Source: Pseudonocardia thermophila (GTDB lineage Bacteria; Actinomycetota; Actinomycetes; Mycobacteriales; Pseudonocardiaceae). Taken from it: a stretch of DNA of 64,000 nt. Under the pieces are notes generated by a model. The model saw only the letters and a program-made list of their open reading frames with translations. It was not told the origin of the DNA and ran no database searches. Made by a program: the position numbers and the translations under genes. The DNA is taken from positions 62,001 to 126,000 of the forward strand of contig NZ_FRAP01000018.1 in the NCBI RefSeq assembly GCF_900142365.1, read 5' to 3'. Positions 7,601 to 15,903 of the stretch are shown in pieces (positions within the stretch are counted from its first letter, which is position 1; each line of letters begins with the position of its first letter).

Positions 7601-9845
7601 GGATCTCGGCCTGCACAGCCACTCCGTGGTGCCGCTGCGCACCCGCGGGCAGACGATCGGGCTGCTCACCGGCGGCCGCGCCGGCACCGCGCCGGCGTTC
7701 GACGACACCGATCTCGCGCTGATGACCGAGATCAGCGAGCGCGCGGCGACAGCGCTGGACAACGTGGCGCTGCTGGAGCGGGAGCGGGCCACGAGCCGCC
7801 GGCTCGCGGTCCTGCAGGCCGCGACCGGGGACCTGTCCGCCGCCGCCACGCCCGCGGACGTCGCCGCCGTCGCCGTCACCCAGTTCTCGGCACTGCTCGA
7901 CGCCCGCATGGTCGCGGTGTGGGAGCTGCGCGGCGGCGATCCGGCGACCCTGGCCGTGTCCGGTTTCCCGGACGAGCTGTGGGGCAGCACGCCGCTGCTC
8001 GTCGACGAGCTCGTCCGCGGCGGGCAACGGATCTGGGTGGCCGGCCGGGCCGCGTGGGAAGCGCGTTCCGCCGAGGAGGCCGAGCTGGTCGCGCGCTGCG
8101 GTGTCGCGACGATGGGCGGGGTGCCGCTGCGGGTCGGTGACCACGTCGTCGGCGCGGTCGTGATCGGGTACTCCGACGAGCAGCGCCTCGACGACGACCG
8201 GGCGAGCGCGGTGCAGGCGCTCGCCGACCAGTGCGCGCAGGCGCTCGACCGGGCCGGGCTGCTCGCAGCGGAGAGCCTCGCCCGCCGTCAGGCCGAGGAG
8301 TCCGGCGCGCTGGTGGCGGCCCTGTCGCTCACCGAGAGCCCGGCGCGGGTCGCGGCCGTGATCGTCGAGGCCTGCCTGGCGATGGGCGCGGCCGCCGCGG
8401 CCGTCGTGATGGCCGACGGCGAGGGGCTGCGGGTGCTGTCCGCCCCCGGCCGTCCCACCGACCGGTCCCTGCGGTTGGCGCCGGGCTCGCCCCACCCGCT
8501 CGCCGAGGTGGTGCGCACCGGCACGCCGATCTGGCGGGCCGGGGCCACCGGCGCGGACGGGGCGGAGTCGAGCCTGCCCGGGCAGGTGGCGATCCCGCTG
8601 GCGCTGGCCGGGTCCGTCGTCGGCGCGTTCGCGTTCTCCTTCGCCGAGCCGGTCGAGCTGGAGCCCGCCGCCCGCGCGGCGCTGCTGGTGCGGGCCGAGC
8701 TGTACGCCCAGGCGCTGGACCGGGCCCGGCTGCGCGAGACCGAGCACGAGGTGGCGGAGGTCCTGCAGCGCAGCCTCCTGCCCGGCAGGCTGCCGGATCT
8801 GGACGACATCGACAGCGTCGCCCGCTACCGACCGGGTGCGCTGAACACTCAGGCCGGCGGCGACTTCTACGACGTGCTGGAGCTGGACGAGCGGCACGTC
8901 GCGCTGGTGATCGGCGACGTGGTCGGGCACGGGCCGCGGGCCGCGGCCGTGATGGGCAGGCTCTCCGCCGCTGCCACCGGCTACCTGCTCGACGGCCGCT
9001 CCCCCGCCGCGACGCTGGAGCGGGTCGACCGCTTCGCCTCCCGCCAGCCGGCGGCGATGGGCAGCACGTGCATCTGCCTCACGCTCGACCGGGAGACCGG
9101 GGAGATCGTGTGGGCGGGCGCCGGGCACCCGCCGCTGATGCTCGTCGAACCCGAGGGGAGCAGCTTCCTCGAGCACGGCTCGGGCGTCGTCCTCGGTGTG
9201 CGCGGGCGGCGACCGTACGCCCAGGCGAGCCGGCGGATCGCGCCCGGCAGCGTGCTCGTCGCCTACACCGACGGCCTGGTCGAGCGGCGCGGTGAGGTCA
9301 TCGACGTCGGCCTGGAACGGCTGCGCGGCATCGTCGAGGCGCGCCGGCACCGGCCGGTCGAGGACATCGCCGACGCGGTGCTGGAGGAGCTGGTCGGCGA
9401 GAACGCGCCGGGCGACGACGTGGCGTTCGTGGTGCTGCGCTGGCTCCCCGCCCCGGCCCGCACCACCGTGCCCGCGCTGCCCGGGTCCCTCGCCGAGATC
9501 CGCAGGCTGATCGACTCGTGGTCGACCACCGCGGGGCTGCCCACCCACCAGGTCACGGACCTGCAGCTCGCGATCGGCGAAGCGGTGACCAACGCGATCG
9601 AGCACGCCTACCACGACGCGGAGCCGGGGCGGATCGAGCTGGAACTGGCGCGGGAACGGTCGCGCGGGGTGCGCGCGGTCGTGCGGGACCACGGCCACTG
9701 GCGGGTGCCCGCGCCCGGGGTGCGGCCGGGCGGGCTCGGGCTGGTGGTGGTGCGGCGGATCGCCGAGGAGGTCACCGTGCACCCCGGGGAGTCGGGGACG
9801 ACGGTGTCGTTCCTCGTCCCGGCGACGGCGCGCCCATCGCGGTGA
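4650..9845 (+). CDS. Giant hybrid sensor: PAS-GAF-histidine kinase-receiver-PAS-GAF repeats-PP2C-RsbW
   Basis: A 1731-residue protein with no membrane segment. In order: PAS-like domain (about 40-150), GAF-like domain (about 155-330), HisKA with phospho-acceptor His349 in NTSHEFRTPL, HATPase_c (N-box NLLSNAVKFT, G1 DTGVGV, G2 GSGIGLALIKEL), receiver (VLVVDDNADMR, acceptor Asp665 in SDVMLPGIDG, Lys in LVKPF), PAS (about 740-870), three GAF-like segments (about 875-1360), SpoIIE/PP2C phosphatase (about 1375-1600; GGDFYDV, IGDVVGHGPRA, YTDGLVERR, DDVAFVV), and a C-terminal RsbW-type ATPase (AIGEAVTNAIEHAYHD, GGLGLVVVRRI). All catalytic motifs look intact. It seems to link a phosphorelay to partner switching: phosphorylation could tune dephosphorylation of the STAS protein encoded just upstream, while the C-terminal ATPase could act as a second anti-sigma kinase. 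The mechanism is inferred. Confidence 0.92.
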   Translation: MADLAGDPLFSGGSLLARVMADHDWAATPVGPPSTWSPALRNVVGILLSSRFSMWVGWGPELAFFYNDAYQHDTLQAKHPWALGRPAREVWAEVWDEVEPRIESVLRTGVATWDEDLRLVLERSGSPEETYHTFSYSPLRDESDAVAGFLCVVTETTERVLAARRTATLRDLATALTAQRSTSEVTEVTARTLAANPLDVPFALLYLHDGAGPPVLARSVGLPTDHPAAALSTWIPDGIPTARAVLVDRLDAAFPDLPSGPWDHPTRQAAVVGLGTRGDSPDAPRDVLVVGLNPLRPWDDAYRGFVELAANQIVSALVGVRAYQAQRRRAEELAALDRAKTTFFSNTSHEFRTPLTLMLGPLEELRAAPAIAGDPQLLRDVEMVHRNGLRLQKLVNNLLEFSRIEAGRIDARFEPVDLVGLTAELTAMFDAAARRAGLDLRLESTPLDGPVWVDRTMWEKVVLNLLSNAVKFTLEGGIRVRLGPHPDGSAAGIVLEIADTGVGVPPDELNRLFERFHQVPGARGRSAEGSGIGLALIKELVELHGGRVEVTSTVGTGTTFRVWLPSGSAHLPPEQVVDHPTAPAACSSDLAAPYVAEVLRWLPEHPDLPDPVQDRTHVLVVDDNADMRDYVARLLSADHRVTAAATGTEALVAARADVPDLVVSDVMLPGIDGFQLLAKLRADPTTSAVPVLLLSARAGQESALDGLAAGADDYLVKPFSAVELRARVAARIELTRLRRNTERWFSNMADAVPTMIWIDGPGAKRVLANAAWSRFVGEEPPGGTRSLRALGAAIGTGWQDRIHPDDRERYAAVRTEAEDRRTPFEIEYRLRRDDGRYRWVLDRGAPFTLEDGSSGFVGGCLDIDDRQRDRERQRLLAVVGTVLDLATTLDHRRQLLVRTLVDEGLVDTARLIAFDRPGDVTSGRPVAAAATTEGMERLLEQLDPWWFPDDPAIPELGRAGPFDDAMIAGRDPDPRQQEMRRQLRDLGLHSHSVVPLRTRGQTIGLLTGGRAGTAPAFDDTDLALMTEISERAATALDNVALLERERATSRRLAVLQAATGDLSAAATPADVAAVAVTQFSALLDARMVAVWELRGGDPATLAVSGFPDELWGSTPLLVDELVRGGQRIWVAGRAAWEARSAEEAELVARCGVATMGGVPLRVGDHVVGAVVIGYSDEQRLDDDRASAVQALADQCAQALDRAGLLAAESLARRQAEESGALVAALSLTESPARVAAVIVEACLAMGAAAAAVVMADGEGLRVLSAPGRPTDRSLRLAPGSPHPLAEVVRTGTPIWRAGATGADGAESSLPGQVAIPLALAGSVVGAFAFSFAEPVELEPAARAALLVRAELYAQALDRARLRETEHEVAEVLQRSLLPGRLPDLDDIDSVARYRPGALNTQAGGDFYDVLELDERHVALVIGDVVGHGPRAAAVMGRLSAAATGYLLDGRSPAATLERVDRFASRQPAAMGSTCICLTLDRETGEIVWAGAGHPPLMLVEPEGSSFLEHGSGVVLGVRGRRPYAQASRRIAPGSVLVAYTDGLVERRGEVIDVGLERLRGIVEARRHRPVEDIADAVLEELVGENAPGDDVAFVVLRWLPAPARTTVPALPGSLAEIRRLIDSWSTTAGLPTHQVTDLQLAIGEAVTNAIEHAYHDAEPGRIELELARERSRGVRAVVRDHGHWRVPAPGVRPGGLGLVVVRRIAEEVTVHPGESGTTVSFLVPATARPSR

Positions 9846-9851
9846 GCGAGC

Positions 9852-10829
9852 TCAGGGCGTGAGGACGTACGTGATCGCCGACCGGCTGCGCACACCGATC
9901 TCCCTCAGGACGTGGACCGCCTCCTCCAGCGACACGGCGACCGGTTTCGCGGGGTGGAGCTCGCCGCGGGCGACGCGGCCGAAGAAGTCGGCGATCAGTG
10001 CCGCGTTGCCCTCCGCGCGGCCGCCCTCGCGCGTCCAGTCACCCCAGTCGACTCCGATGATCGTCCGGTTGCGCAGCAGCACGATGTTCATGGGCAGGCG
10101 CGGGATCTCGCCGGAGGCGAAGCCGACGACGCAGAACCGGCCGCCCGCGCCGAGCGCCCGCAGCGCGCTCTCGGCGGCCGGTCCGCCCACCGGGTCGATG
10201 ACGACGTCCGCCCCGCCGCCGGTCACCTGCCGGATCGCGTCCTTGAGGTCCGCGTAGCCGAGCGTCACCTCGGCCCCGGCCGCCTCGGCCACCGCGCGCT
10301 TCTCCTGCGTCGAGGCGACGGCGATCACCCGGGCCCCGAGGCTGCGGGCCACGTCGATCGCGGCCCGGCCGATGCTGCCGCCGGCGCCGAGGACGACGAC
10401 GTCCTCGCCGGGCTCGATCGGGATGCGGTGGGTGGTGGCGAACACCAGCGTCAGGTAGCTCTCCATCGCCGCGGCGGCCACGTCGGGATCGACGCCGGCG
10501 GGGAGCGGGACGACGCCCCCATCCGATGCGGTGACGTGGGTGGCGCAGGCACCGAACTGCGCGAGCACGGTCGCGACCTGCGTACCGATGCGGGCCCGAT
10601 CGACGCCCTCCCCGACGGCGCAGACCCGGCCGACCACACAGCTACCGGGCGTGAACGGCAGCTGCGGGCGCAGCTGGTAGCCACCGCGGACGATCAGGCC
10701 GTCGACGAAGCTCAGACCGACCGCGCCGACGTCGAGCAGCACCTCACCCGGTCCGGGCTCGGGCGTCGGGCCCTCGACGACCTCCAGCACCGGGGGCTCG
10801 GTGAAGTCCGTGCAGATGATGCGCCGCAT
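9852..10829 (-). CDS. NADPH:quinone oxidoreductase-like zinc-binding-family dehydrogenase
   Basis: A 325-residue MDR protein of the quinone-oxidoreductase branch. It has the N-terminal GroES-like fold (GEVLLDVGAVGLSFVDGLIV), lacks the structural zinc cysteines, and has the nucleotide-binding motif VVLGAGGSIGRAAIDVA followed by GADVVIDPVGG. It probably reduces quinones or enoyl compounds with NADPH. GGAGGACAC precedes the ATG at 10829, which fixes this start rather than an upstream extension. It follows the SARP regulator gene on the same strand by 41 bp and may be co-transcribed with it. It converges with the giant sensor gene with a 6-bp gap. Confidence 0.86.
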   Translation of the reverse strand: MRRIICTDFTEPPVLEVVEGPTPEPGPGEVLLDVGAVGLSFVDGLIVRGGYQLRPQLPFTPGSCVVGRVCAVGEGVDRARIGTQVATVLAQFGACATHVTASDGGVVPLPAGVDPDVAAAAMESYLTLVFATTHRIPIEPGEDVVVLGAGGSIGRAAIDVARSLGARVIAVASTQEKRAVAEAAGAEVTLGYADLKDAIRQVTGGGADVVIDPVGGPAAESALRALGAGGRFCVVGFASGEIPRLPMNIVLLRNRTIIGVDWGDWTREGGRAEGNAALIADFFGRVARGELHPAKPVAVSLEEAVHVLREIGVRSRSAITYVLTP

Positions 10830-10870
10830 GTGTCCTCCGACGTCGACCGGTCCCGGGCATTCTCCGCCGT

Positions 10871-13800
10871 TCACTCCGCGACGGCGGCCGCCTCCTCCGG
10901 ATCCCGCGCGTACTCCTGGGCGAACCTCTCGGCACCCAGCGCGGCGGTGACGGCCGCCGTGATCCGGTCGACGTCGCCCCGTTCGGCCGGGGGCAGCGGG
11001 CTGCCGACCGATTCCCGGGTCCGCGCGGCCGCGCCGAGCAGGCGGGCGGCGCGCACGTGGTCGCCGGCGAGCGCCGCGGCTCCGGCCAGGCCCTCCAGTC
11101 CGAGCGCGACGGCCCGTGGATCGCCGAGGCGCCGAGCCAGCTCGAGGCCGGATCGGTGGAGGTCCTCGGCCGCGGCGGCGTCGCCGCGCAGCTCCGCGAC
11201 GAAGCCCAGCTCCGCGCGGATCAGGGTGCTCGCCGCCTCGAAGCCGTCGCGGTCGTGCCAGCTGCGCACCGAACGGAGATGGCGCTCCGCATCGTCGAGG
11301 CGGCCGGTGCGGCGGGCCAGCAGGGCGAGCCCGGTCTCGGCGAACACCTCCCCCGCCTTGAAGCCGTGCTCGACGGCGACCCGCATCGCCCGCTCGTGCA
11401 GGTCGCGGCAGCGGGGTGCGTCCCCGACCAGCAGCGCGATCCGGCCGAGCCACGACAGCTGGTAGCTGACCTCCGGCCACAGGCCCAGCCCCTCTGCGGT
11501 GCGCACGCCGCGCTCGAAGAGTGCGGTGGCGGTGGCGTAGTCCCCGGCGATCTCGGCGAGGTTGCCGCGGACGAACGCCGCCTGCAGCTCGCCCCACCGG
11601 TCGCCGAGCGCGGTGAACTCGCGCATGCACTGCTCGGCTTCCCGGGGGTGCGGCAGGTCACCCTGGCCCATGCGCTGGGTGAGCAGGTCGGTCGTGGCGG
11701 CCGCGGTCCCCCACAGGTCGCCGCGGGACCGGAACCCGGCGAGCGCCCGCTCGGTGAGCCTCCTGGCCGCCGGCATGTCCCCCAGCGTCGTGAGGACGTA
11801 GCCGAGGAACCACGCGGCCTCGTCGCGGAGCGCGGGATCGGGGATCTCGTCGAGCACCGCCGGGTCGACCGCCGACGGGCCTCCAGCCAGCGCACCGAAC
11901 CCGGCCAGCCAGGCCGCGGCGGCTCCGCGCCGCGCTGCGGGCCCGCCCGGCAGGTCCAGCGCCGTCTTCAGCGCGCGGATGCCCTCGGCGAGGCGGCCGC
12001 GCAGGAACCAGTACCAGGTCAGCGCGAGGACCAGCCGCAGCGCGGGCTCGGCCGCGCCCCGCTCGACCGCGGTGTCGAGAGCGGCGCGCAGGTTCGCGGC
12101 GTCGGCGTCGAGGCGGTCCAGCCACATCCGCTGCGCGGCGCCGCGCAGCCCGGAGGCGGACCGTTCCGCCGAGGCGAGGTGGTGGTCGAGGTGGCGGCGG
12201 CGCAGCCCGGCGAGCTCGCCCGCCTCGGCCGCGCGTTCCCGCCCGTAGGCCGCGACCGACTCCAGCAGTCGGTAGCGCGGCTCCCCCGCCGGGCCCGGGA
12301 CCGCGACGACGAGCGACCGATCGACCAGGCAGGAGATCGCATCGAGCACGTCGGCTGAGGCGAGGCCGTCCGGTGCGCACAGGGCCTCGGCCGCGGCGAG
12401 GCTGCAGCCGCCGGTGGTGACGGCGAGCCGGCGCAGCACGGTGCGCTCGGTGTCGGAGAGCAGCTCCCAGCTCCAGTCGATCACCGCGCGGAGGGTGCGT
12501 TGGCGGACCGGCGCGTCCCGGCGTCCGGTGGTCAGCAGGCGGAAGCGGTCGTCGAGGCGGCGCAGCAGCTCCTCGGGGCCGAGCGCGCGCAGCTTCGCGG
12601 CGGCCAGTTCGAGCGCGAGCGGGATCCCGTCGAGGCGGCTGCAGATCGTCGCGACGGTGCGGGCGTTGCCGGCGTCGAGGACGAACCCGGGCACCGCAGC
12701 GGTCGCTCGGGCGACGAACATCCGCACGGCGGGGAAACGGGCGAGCACGCCGGCGTCGGCGGACCGCAACGCCTCCGCACCGGGGACCTCCAGGGGCGGG
12801 ACGTGCCAGAGCACCTCGCCCTCCACCCCGAGCGGTTCCCGGCTGGTGGCCAGCACGCGCAGCTGCGGCGCCGCGCGGAGCAGGCGGGCCGCGACGCGCG
12901 CGACCGGATCGACGACGTGCTCGCAGTTGTCCAGCACGAGCAGGACCCGGCGCTCGCCCAGCGCCGCAGCGAGCCGCTCAGCCGTGGCCGCGCGGATCCC
13001 CGTGGTCGCGGCGAGGACGGCGACCACCTGGTCGTCTCTGGCGCCCACCGGGAGCTGGGCGAGCTCGACGAGCCACGCGTCCTCGGTGTCGCGCGCGGCC
13101 GCGAGCGCCAGGCTGGTCTTGCCGACCCCGCCCGGGCCGGTGAGCGTGACCAGCCGGGACTCGCCGATCCGGTCCCGCACCGCCGCGATCGCCCGGTCCC
13201 GCCCGACGAGCTCGGTCAGCGCGGCCGGCAGGTTCGACCGCTCGCGCGGTGGTGGATCGAGCAGTGCCGGACCGCGTGGTACCGGACCGTGTGGTGCCGC
13301 AGCGCGTGGTGCCGGATCGAGGGAGTGGTCCAGGATCGCCCGCTGCAGGGCGGCCAGCTCGGGGCTCGGGTCGAGCCCCTGCTCGTCGGCGAGCCTGCGC
13401 CGCAGGTCGGCGTAGGAGGCGAGGGCCTCGCTCTGCCGGCCGCTGCGGTAGAGCGCGCGCATGTGCAGCGCCCGCAGACCCTCCCGCAGAGGGTGCCGGG
13501 CGACGAGGTCGGTCAGCTCGCCGAGGACCGCAGCGTGCTCGCCGAGGTCGAGCCGCGCTTGCAGCCACGCCTCCTGCGCGACCACGCGCTCCTCGTCGAG
13601 GCGGCGGGCCGTCGCCACCGCGAACGGCTCGTCCGCGAAACCGGCCAGTGCCGGTCCCCGCCACAGGCCGAGCGCCTCGGCCAGCAGCGCCGCGCGCTGC
13701 GCGGGATCGGCGGCGACCGCGGCGCGTGCGGCGAGGTCGCGGAACCGCTGCGCGTCCACGCTGCCGGGCTCGACGCGGAGCAGGTAGCCGGGTGGCTGGT

Positions 13801-14059
13801 GGAAGACGAGCGAGCGACCGCCCGGTTCGGCGCCCTCCAGGGCGCGGCGCAGCTGCGACACCTTCGTCTGCAGCGAGTTCGCGGGATCACGGGGCTGCCG
13901 CTCCCCCCACAGGTCCTGGGCGAGGCGGTCGGCGGACACGACGCGGCCGGGCTCCACGAGCAGGCAGGCGAGCAACGTCCGCACCTTCGGTTCGGGCACC
14001 GGCACCGGACGGCCGTCGCCGGTCCACACCGCCAGCGGGCCCAGCACCCCGAATCGCAC
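10871..14059 (-). CDS. AfsR/SARP-family transcriptional regulator with NB-ARC and TPR domains
   Basis: A 1062-residue regulator. It has an N-terminal OmpR-like winged helix (FGVLGPLAVW...VSADRLAQDLWGERQP...LRRAL), a bacterial transcriptional activation (BTAD) domain to about residue 245, a low-complexity Pro/Ala linker, an NB-ARC ATPase with Walker A TGPGGVGKTS near residue 306-315 and LLVLDNCEHV as Walker B, then a long helical TPR-like region. This is the architecture of large pathway regulators such as AfsR. It is divergent from two imine-reductase-family genes (68-bp gap) and sits upstream of a quinone-oxidoreductase gene, so it may control these. The linker contains 15-bp tandem repeats. 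Confidence 0.92.
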   Translation of the reverse strand: MRFGVLGPLAVWTGDGRPVPVPEPKVRTLLACLLVEPGRVVSADRLAQDLWGERQPRDPANSLQTKVSQLRRALEGAEPGGRSLVFHQPPGYLLRVEPGSVDAQRFRDLAARAAVAADPAQRAALLAEALGLWRGPALAGFADEPFAVATARRLDEERVVAQEAWLQARLDLGEHAAVLGELTDLVARHPLREGLRALHMRALYRSGRQSEALASYADLRRRLADEQGLDPSPELAALQRAILDHSLDPAPRAAAPHGPVPRGPALLDPPPRERSNLPAALTELVGRDRAIAAVRDRIGESRLVTLTGPGGVGKTSLALAAARDTEDAWLVELAQLPVGARDDQVVAVLAATTGIRAATAERLAAALGERRVLLVLDNCEHVVDPVARVAARLLRAAPQLRVLATSREPLGVEGEVLWHVPPLEVPGAEALRSADAGVLARFPAVRMFVARATAAVPGFVLDAGNARTVATICSRLDGIPLALELAAAKLRALGPEELLRRLDDRFRLLTTGRRDAPVRQRTLRAVIDWSWELLSDTERTVLRRLAVTTGGCSLAAAEALCAPDGLASADVLDAISCLVDRSLVVAVPGPAGEPRYRLLESVAAYGRERAAEAGELAGLRRRHLDHHLASAERSASGLRGAAQRMWLDRLDADAANLRAALDTAVERGAAEPALRLVLALTWYWFLRGRLAEGIRALKTALDLPGGPAARRGAAAAWLAGFGALAGGPSAVDPAVLDEIPDPALRDEAAWFLGYVLTTLGDMPAARRLTERALAGFRSRGDLWGTAAATTDLLTQRMGQGDLPHPREAEQCMREFTALGDRWGELQAAFVRGNLAEIAGDYATATALFERGVRTAEGLGLWPEVSYQLSWLGRIALLVGDAPRCRDLHERAMRVAVEHGFKAGEVFAETGLALLARRTGRLDDAERHLRSVRSWHDRDGFEAASTLIRAELGFVAELRGDAAAAEDLHRSGLELARRLGDPRAVALGLEGLAGAAALAGDHVRAARLLGAAARTRESVGSPLPPAERGDVDRITAAVTAALGAERFAQEYARDPEEAAAVAE
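13264..13320. repeat. 15-bp tandem repeats in the SARP linker
   Basis: About 3.8 units with consensus GTGCCGGACCGCGTG run from 13264 to 13320 and encode imperfect pentapeptides (RAAAP, HGPVP, RGPAL) on the minus strand, between the BTAD and NB-ARC domains. This is a typical site of slippage-driven length change. Confidence 0.75.
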
Positions 14060-14127
14060 GGTCCCGACCGTAGCGCCGTGCGCCGACCGTCAGCGATCCG
14101 TGCGCGCGGGCGGGCACCGTGCGGGGC

Positions 14128-15009
14128 ATGACCGATCTGGGCAAGTCCGCAGTCACGGTGCTGGGGCTGGGCGCGATGGGCACGGCCCTCGCCGAGGCGC
14201 TGCTCGCCGCCGGCCACCCCACCACCGTCTGGAACCGCTCCCCCGCCCGCACGGCCGGGCCCGCGCAGCGCGGGGCCGCCGTCGCCGCCGCGACGGCCGA
14301 GGCGATCGCCGCGAGCCGGCTGATCGTCGTCTGCCTCCTCGACCACACCTCCGTGCACGCCGTGCTGGACGGGCAGGAGCTCACCGGGCGGATCGTCGTC
14401 AACCTGACCAGCGGCACCCCGGGGCAGGCCCGGGAGCTGGACGCACGGGTGGCCGAGCGCGGCGGCGACCACCTCGACGGCGCGGTCCTCGCCGTGCCGT
14501 CGATGATCGGGACGCCCGACGCGTCCGTCCTCTACAGCGGCTCGCGCGGCGCGTTCGACACCCACCGCCCCGTGCTCGAGGTGTTCGGCGCGGCGGACTA
14601 CGTCGGTGCCGACCCGGGTGCTGCGTCACTGCAGGACGCCGCGCTCCTGAGCGCGATGTACGGGCAGGTGGCTGGGGTGCTGCACGCGTTCGCGCTGGTG
14701 CGCTCGGCCGGGGTCACCGCGACCGAGTTCCTGCCCCGCCTCGTGGGCTGGCTGACCGCGATGGGCGGGTTCCCCGCCGATGCGGCGCGCCGGATCGACG
14801 CCCGCGCCTACGCCGACGACGTCGACGCCGCGCTGACCATGCAGGTCACGGCGGTGCGCAACCTCGTGCGCGCCGCGCGCGAGCAGGGCGTGAGCGCCGA
14901 GCTGATCGCCCCGCTCGTGCCCGTCATGCAGCGCCGGATCGACGACGGCGACGGCGGCGACGATCTCGCCGCCCTCGTCGAGGTGATCACCGCGGAGGAG
15001 GTGGCGTGA
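14128..15009 (+). CDS. Imine reductase family NADPH oxidoreductase (Asp-type)
   Basis: A 293-residue protein of the 6-phosphogluconate/beta-hydroxyacid dehydrogenase superfamily, close to the imine reductases. It has the Rossmann motif VLGLGAMGTALAEALLAAG with VWNRSPA (the Arg favours NADPH), and a C-terminal helical domain with LQDAALLSAMYGQVAG. Asp170 falls at the position of the proton-donor Asp typical of (R)-selective imine reductases. The ATG at 14128 is preferred; a GTG at 14119 is in frame. Its stop overlaps the start of a second imine-reductase-like gene (TGATG), so the two are probably co-translated. It is divergent from the SARP gene. Confidence 0.8.
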   Translation: MTDLGKSAVTVLGLGAMGTALAEALLAAGHPTTVWNRSPARTAGPAQRGAAVAAATAEAIAASRLIVVCLLDHTSVHAVLDGQELTGRIVVNLTSGTPGQARELDARVAERGGDHLDGAVLAVPSMIGTPDASVLYSGSRGAFDTHRPVLEVFGAADYVGADPGAASLQDAALLSAMYGQVAGVLHAFALVRSAGVTATEFLPRLVGWLTAMGGFPADAARRIDARAYADDVDAALTMQVTAVRNLVRAAREQGVSAELIAPLVPVMQRRIDDGDGGDDLAALVEVITAEEVA

Positions 15010-15869
15010 TGGCGTCGCTGACGTTCATCGGCCTCGGCCCGATGGGGCAGGCGATGGTGCGTGTGCTGCTGGCGGCCGGCCACCGCGTCACGGTCTGGAA
15101 CCGGACCGCGTCCCGGGCCGACGACCTGGTCACCGCGGGTGCGGTCCGCGCGGCCACGCCGGCCGAGGCGGTGGCGGCGAACGAGTTGGTGATCCTCAGC
15201 CTCACCGACTACCAGGCCATGTACGACGTGCTCGGCCCGGCGCAGGACGTGCTGCGCGGGCGCGTGGTGGTGAACCTCAGCTCCGACTCACCGGGCCGCA
15301 CGCGGGCCGCTGCGCAGTGGCTGGCCGAGCGCGGCGCGCAGCTCGTCGCCGGTGGGGTGATGGTGCCCGCCGAGTTGGTGGGCACGCCCGAGGCGATGGT
15401 GTTCTACAGCGGTCCCGCGGAGGCGTTCGAGGCGCACGCCGACACGCTGCGGGTGATCGGCCGCCCGGACTACCGCGGCGCCGACCCGGCCCTGGCGCAG
15501 CTGTACTACCAGGCGCTGCTCGACGTCTTCCTCACCTTCCTCGCCGCGTACGCGCACGCTGCGGCGCTGGTGGGCAGCGCGGGCGTCGACGCGGCCACGT
15601 TCTTCCCGTACGCGAAGGAGTTCACCGAGACCCTGACGTACTACCTCGACGGCACCGCGGAGGCGTTCGACACCGGCGAGCATCCCGGCGAGGCCGCGTC
15701 CGCCGCGATGATGGGCGCCACCGCCTGCCACATCGTCGCCGCGAGCGAGGAGACCGGCATCGACCCGGCCCTGCCGGCGGCCGTGAAGTCGCTCTACGAC
15801 CGCACGATCGCAGCCGGGCACGGCACGTCGGGGTGGACCGCGATGATCGACGTGATCCGCGGCCGTTGA
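15009..15869 (+). CDS. Imine reductase family NADPH oxidoreductase (Tyr-type)
   Basis: A 286-residue paralogue of the preceding gene. The nucleotide motif is FIGLGPMGQAMVRVLLAAG with VWNRTASR, and the C-terminal core is LAQLYYQALLDVFLTFLAAY. Tyr167 occupies the place of the catalytic Asp in the upstream enzyme; Tyr here is typical of (S)-selective imine reductases. The ATG at 15009 shares a base with the TGA of the previous gene. The pair could be two enzymes or two subunits of one dimeric reductase. The natural substrate is unknown. It ends 34 bp before the PPOX gene. Confidence 0.8.
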   Translation: MASLTFIGLGPMGQAMVRVLLAAGHRVTVWNRTASRADDLVTAGAVRAATPAEAVAANELVILSLTDYQAMYDVLGPAQDVLRGRVVVNLSSDSPGRTRAAAQWLAERGAQLVAGGVMVPAELVGTPEAMVFYSGPAEAFEAHADTLRVIGRPDYRGADPALAQLYYQALLDVFLTFLAAYAHAAALVGSAGVDAATFFPYAKEFTETLTYYLDGTAEAFDTGEHPGEAASAAMMGATACHIVAASEETGIDPALPAAVKSLYDRTIAAGHGTSGWTAMIDVIRGR

Positions 15870-15903
15870 CCTCGATCCGGGTTCAACCGCGAAGCTGGCG
15901 ACC

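Noticed and set aside
4611..9782. A very long open frame antisense to the giant sensor gene
   Set aside because: Its predicted protein is His/Arg/Gly/Pro-rich low-complexity sequence without domains, and the plus strand encodes a protein with many intact motifs. Long antisense frames are expected in GC-rich DNA.
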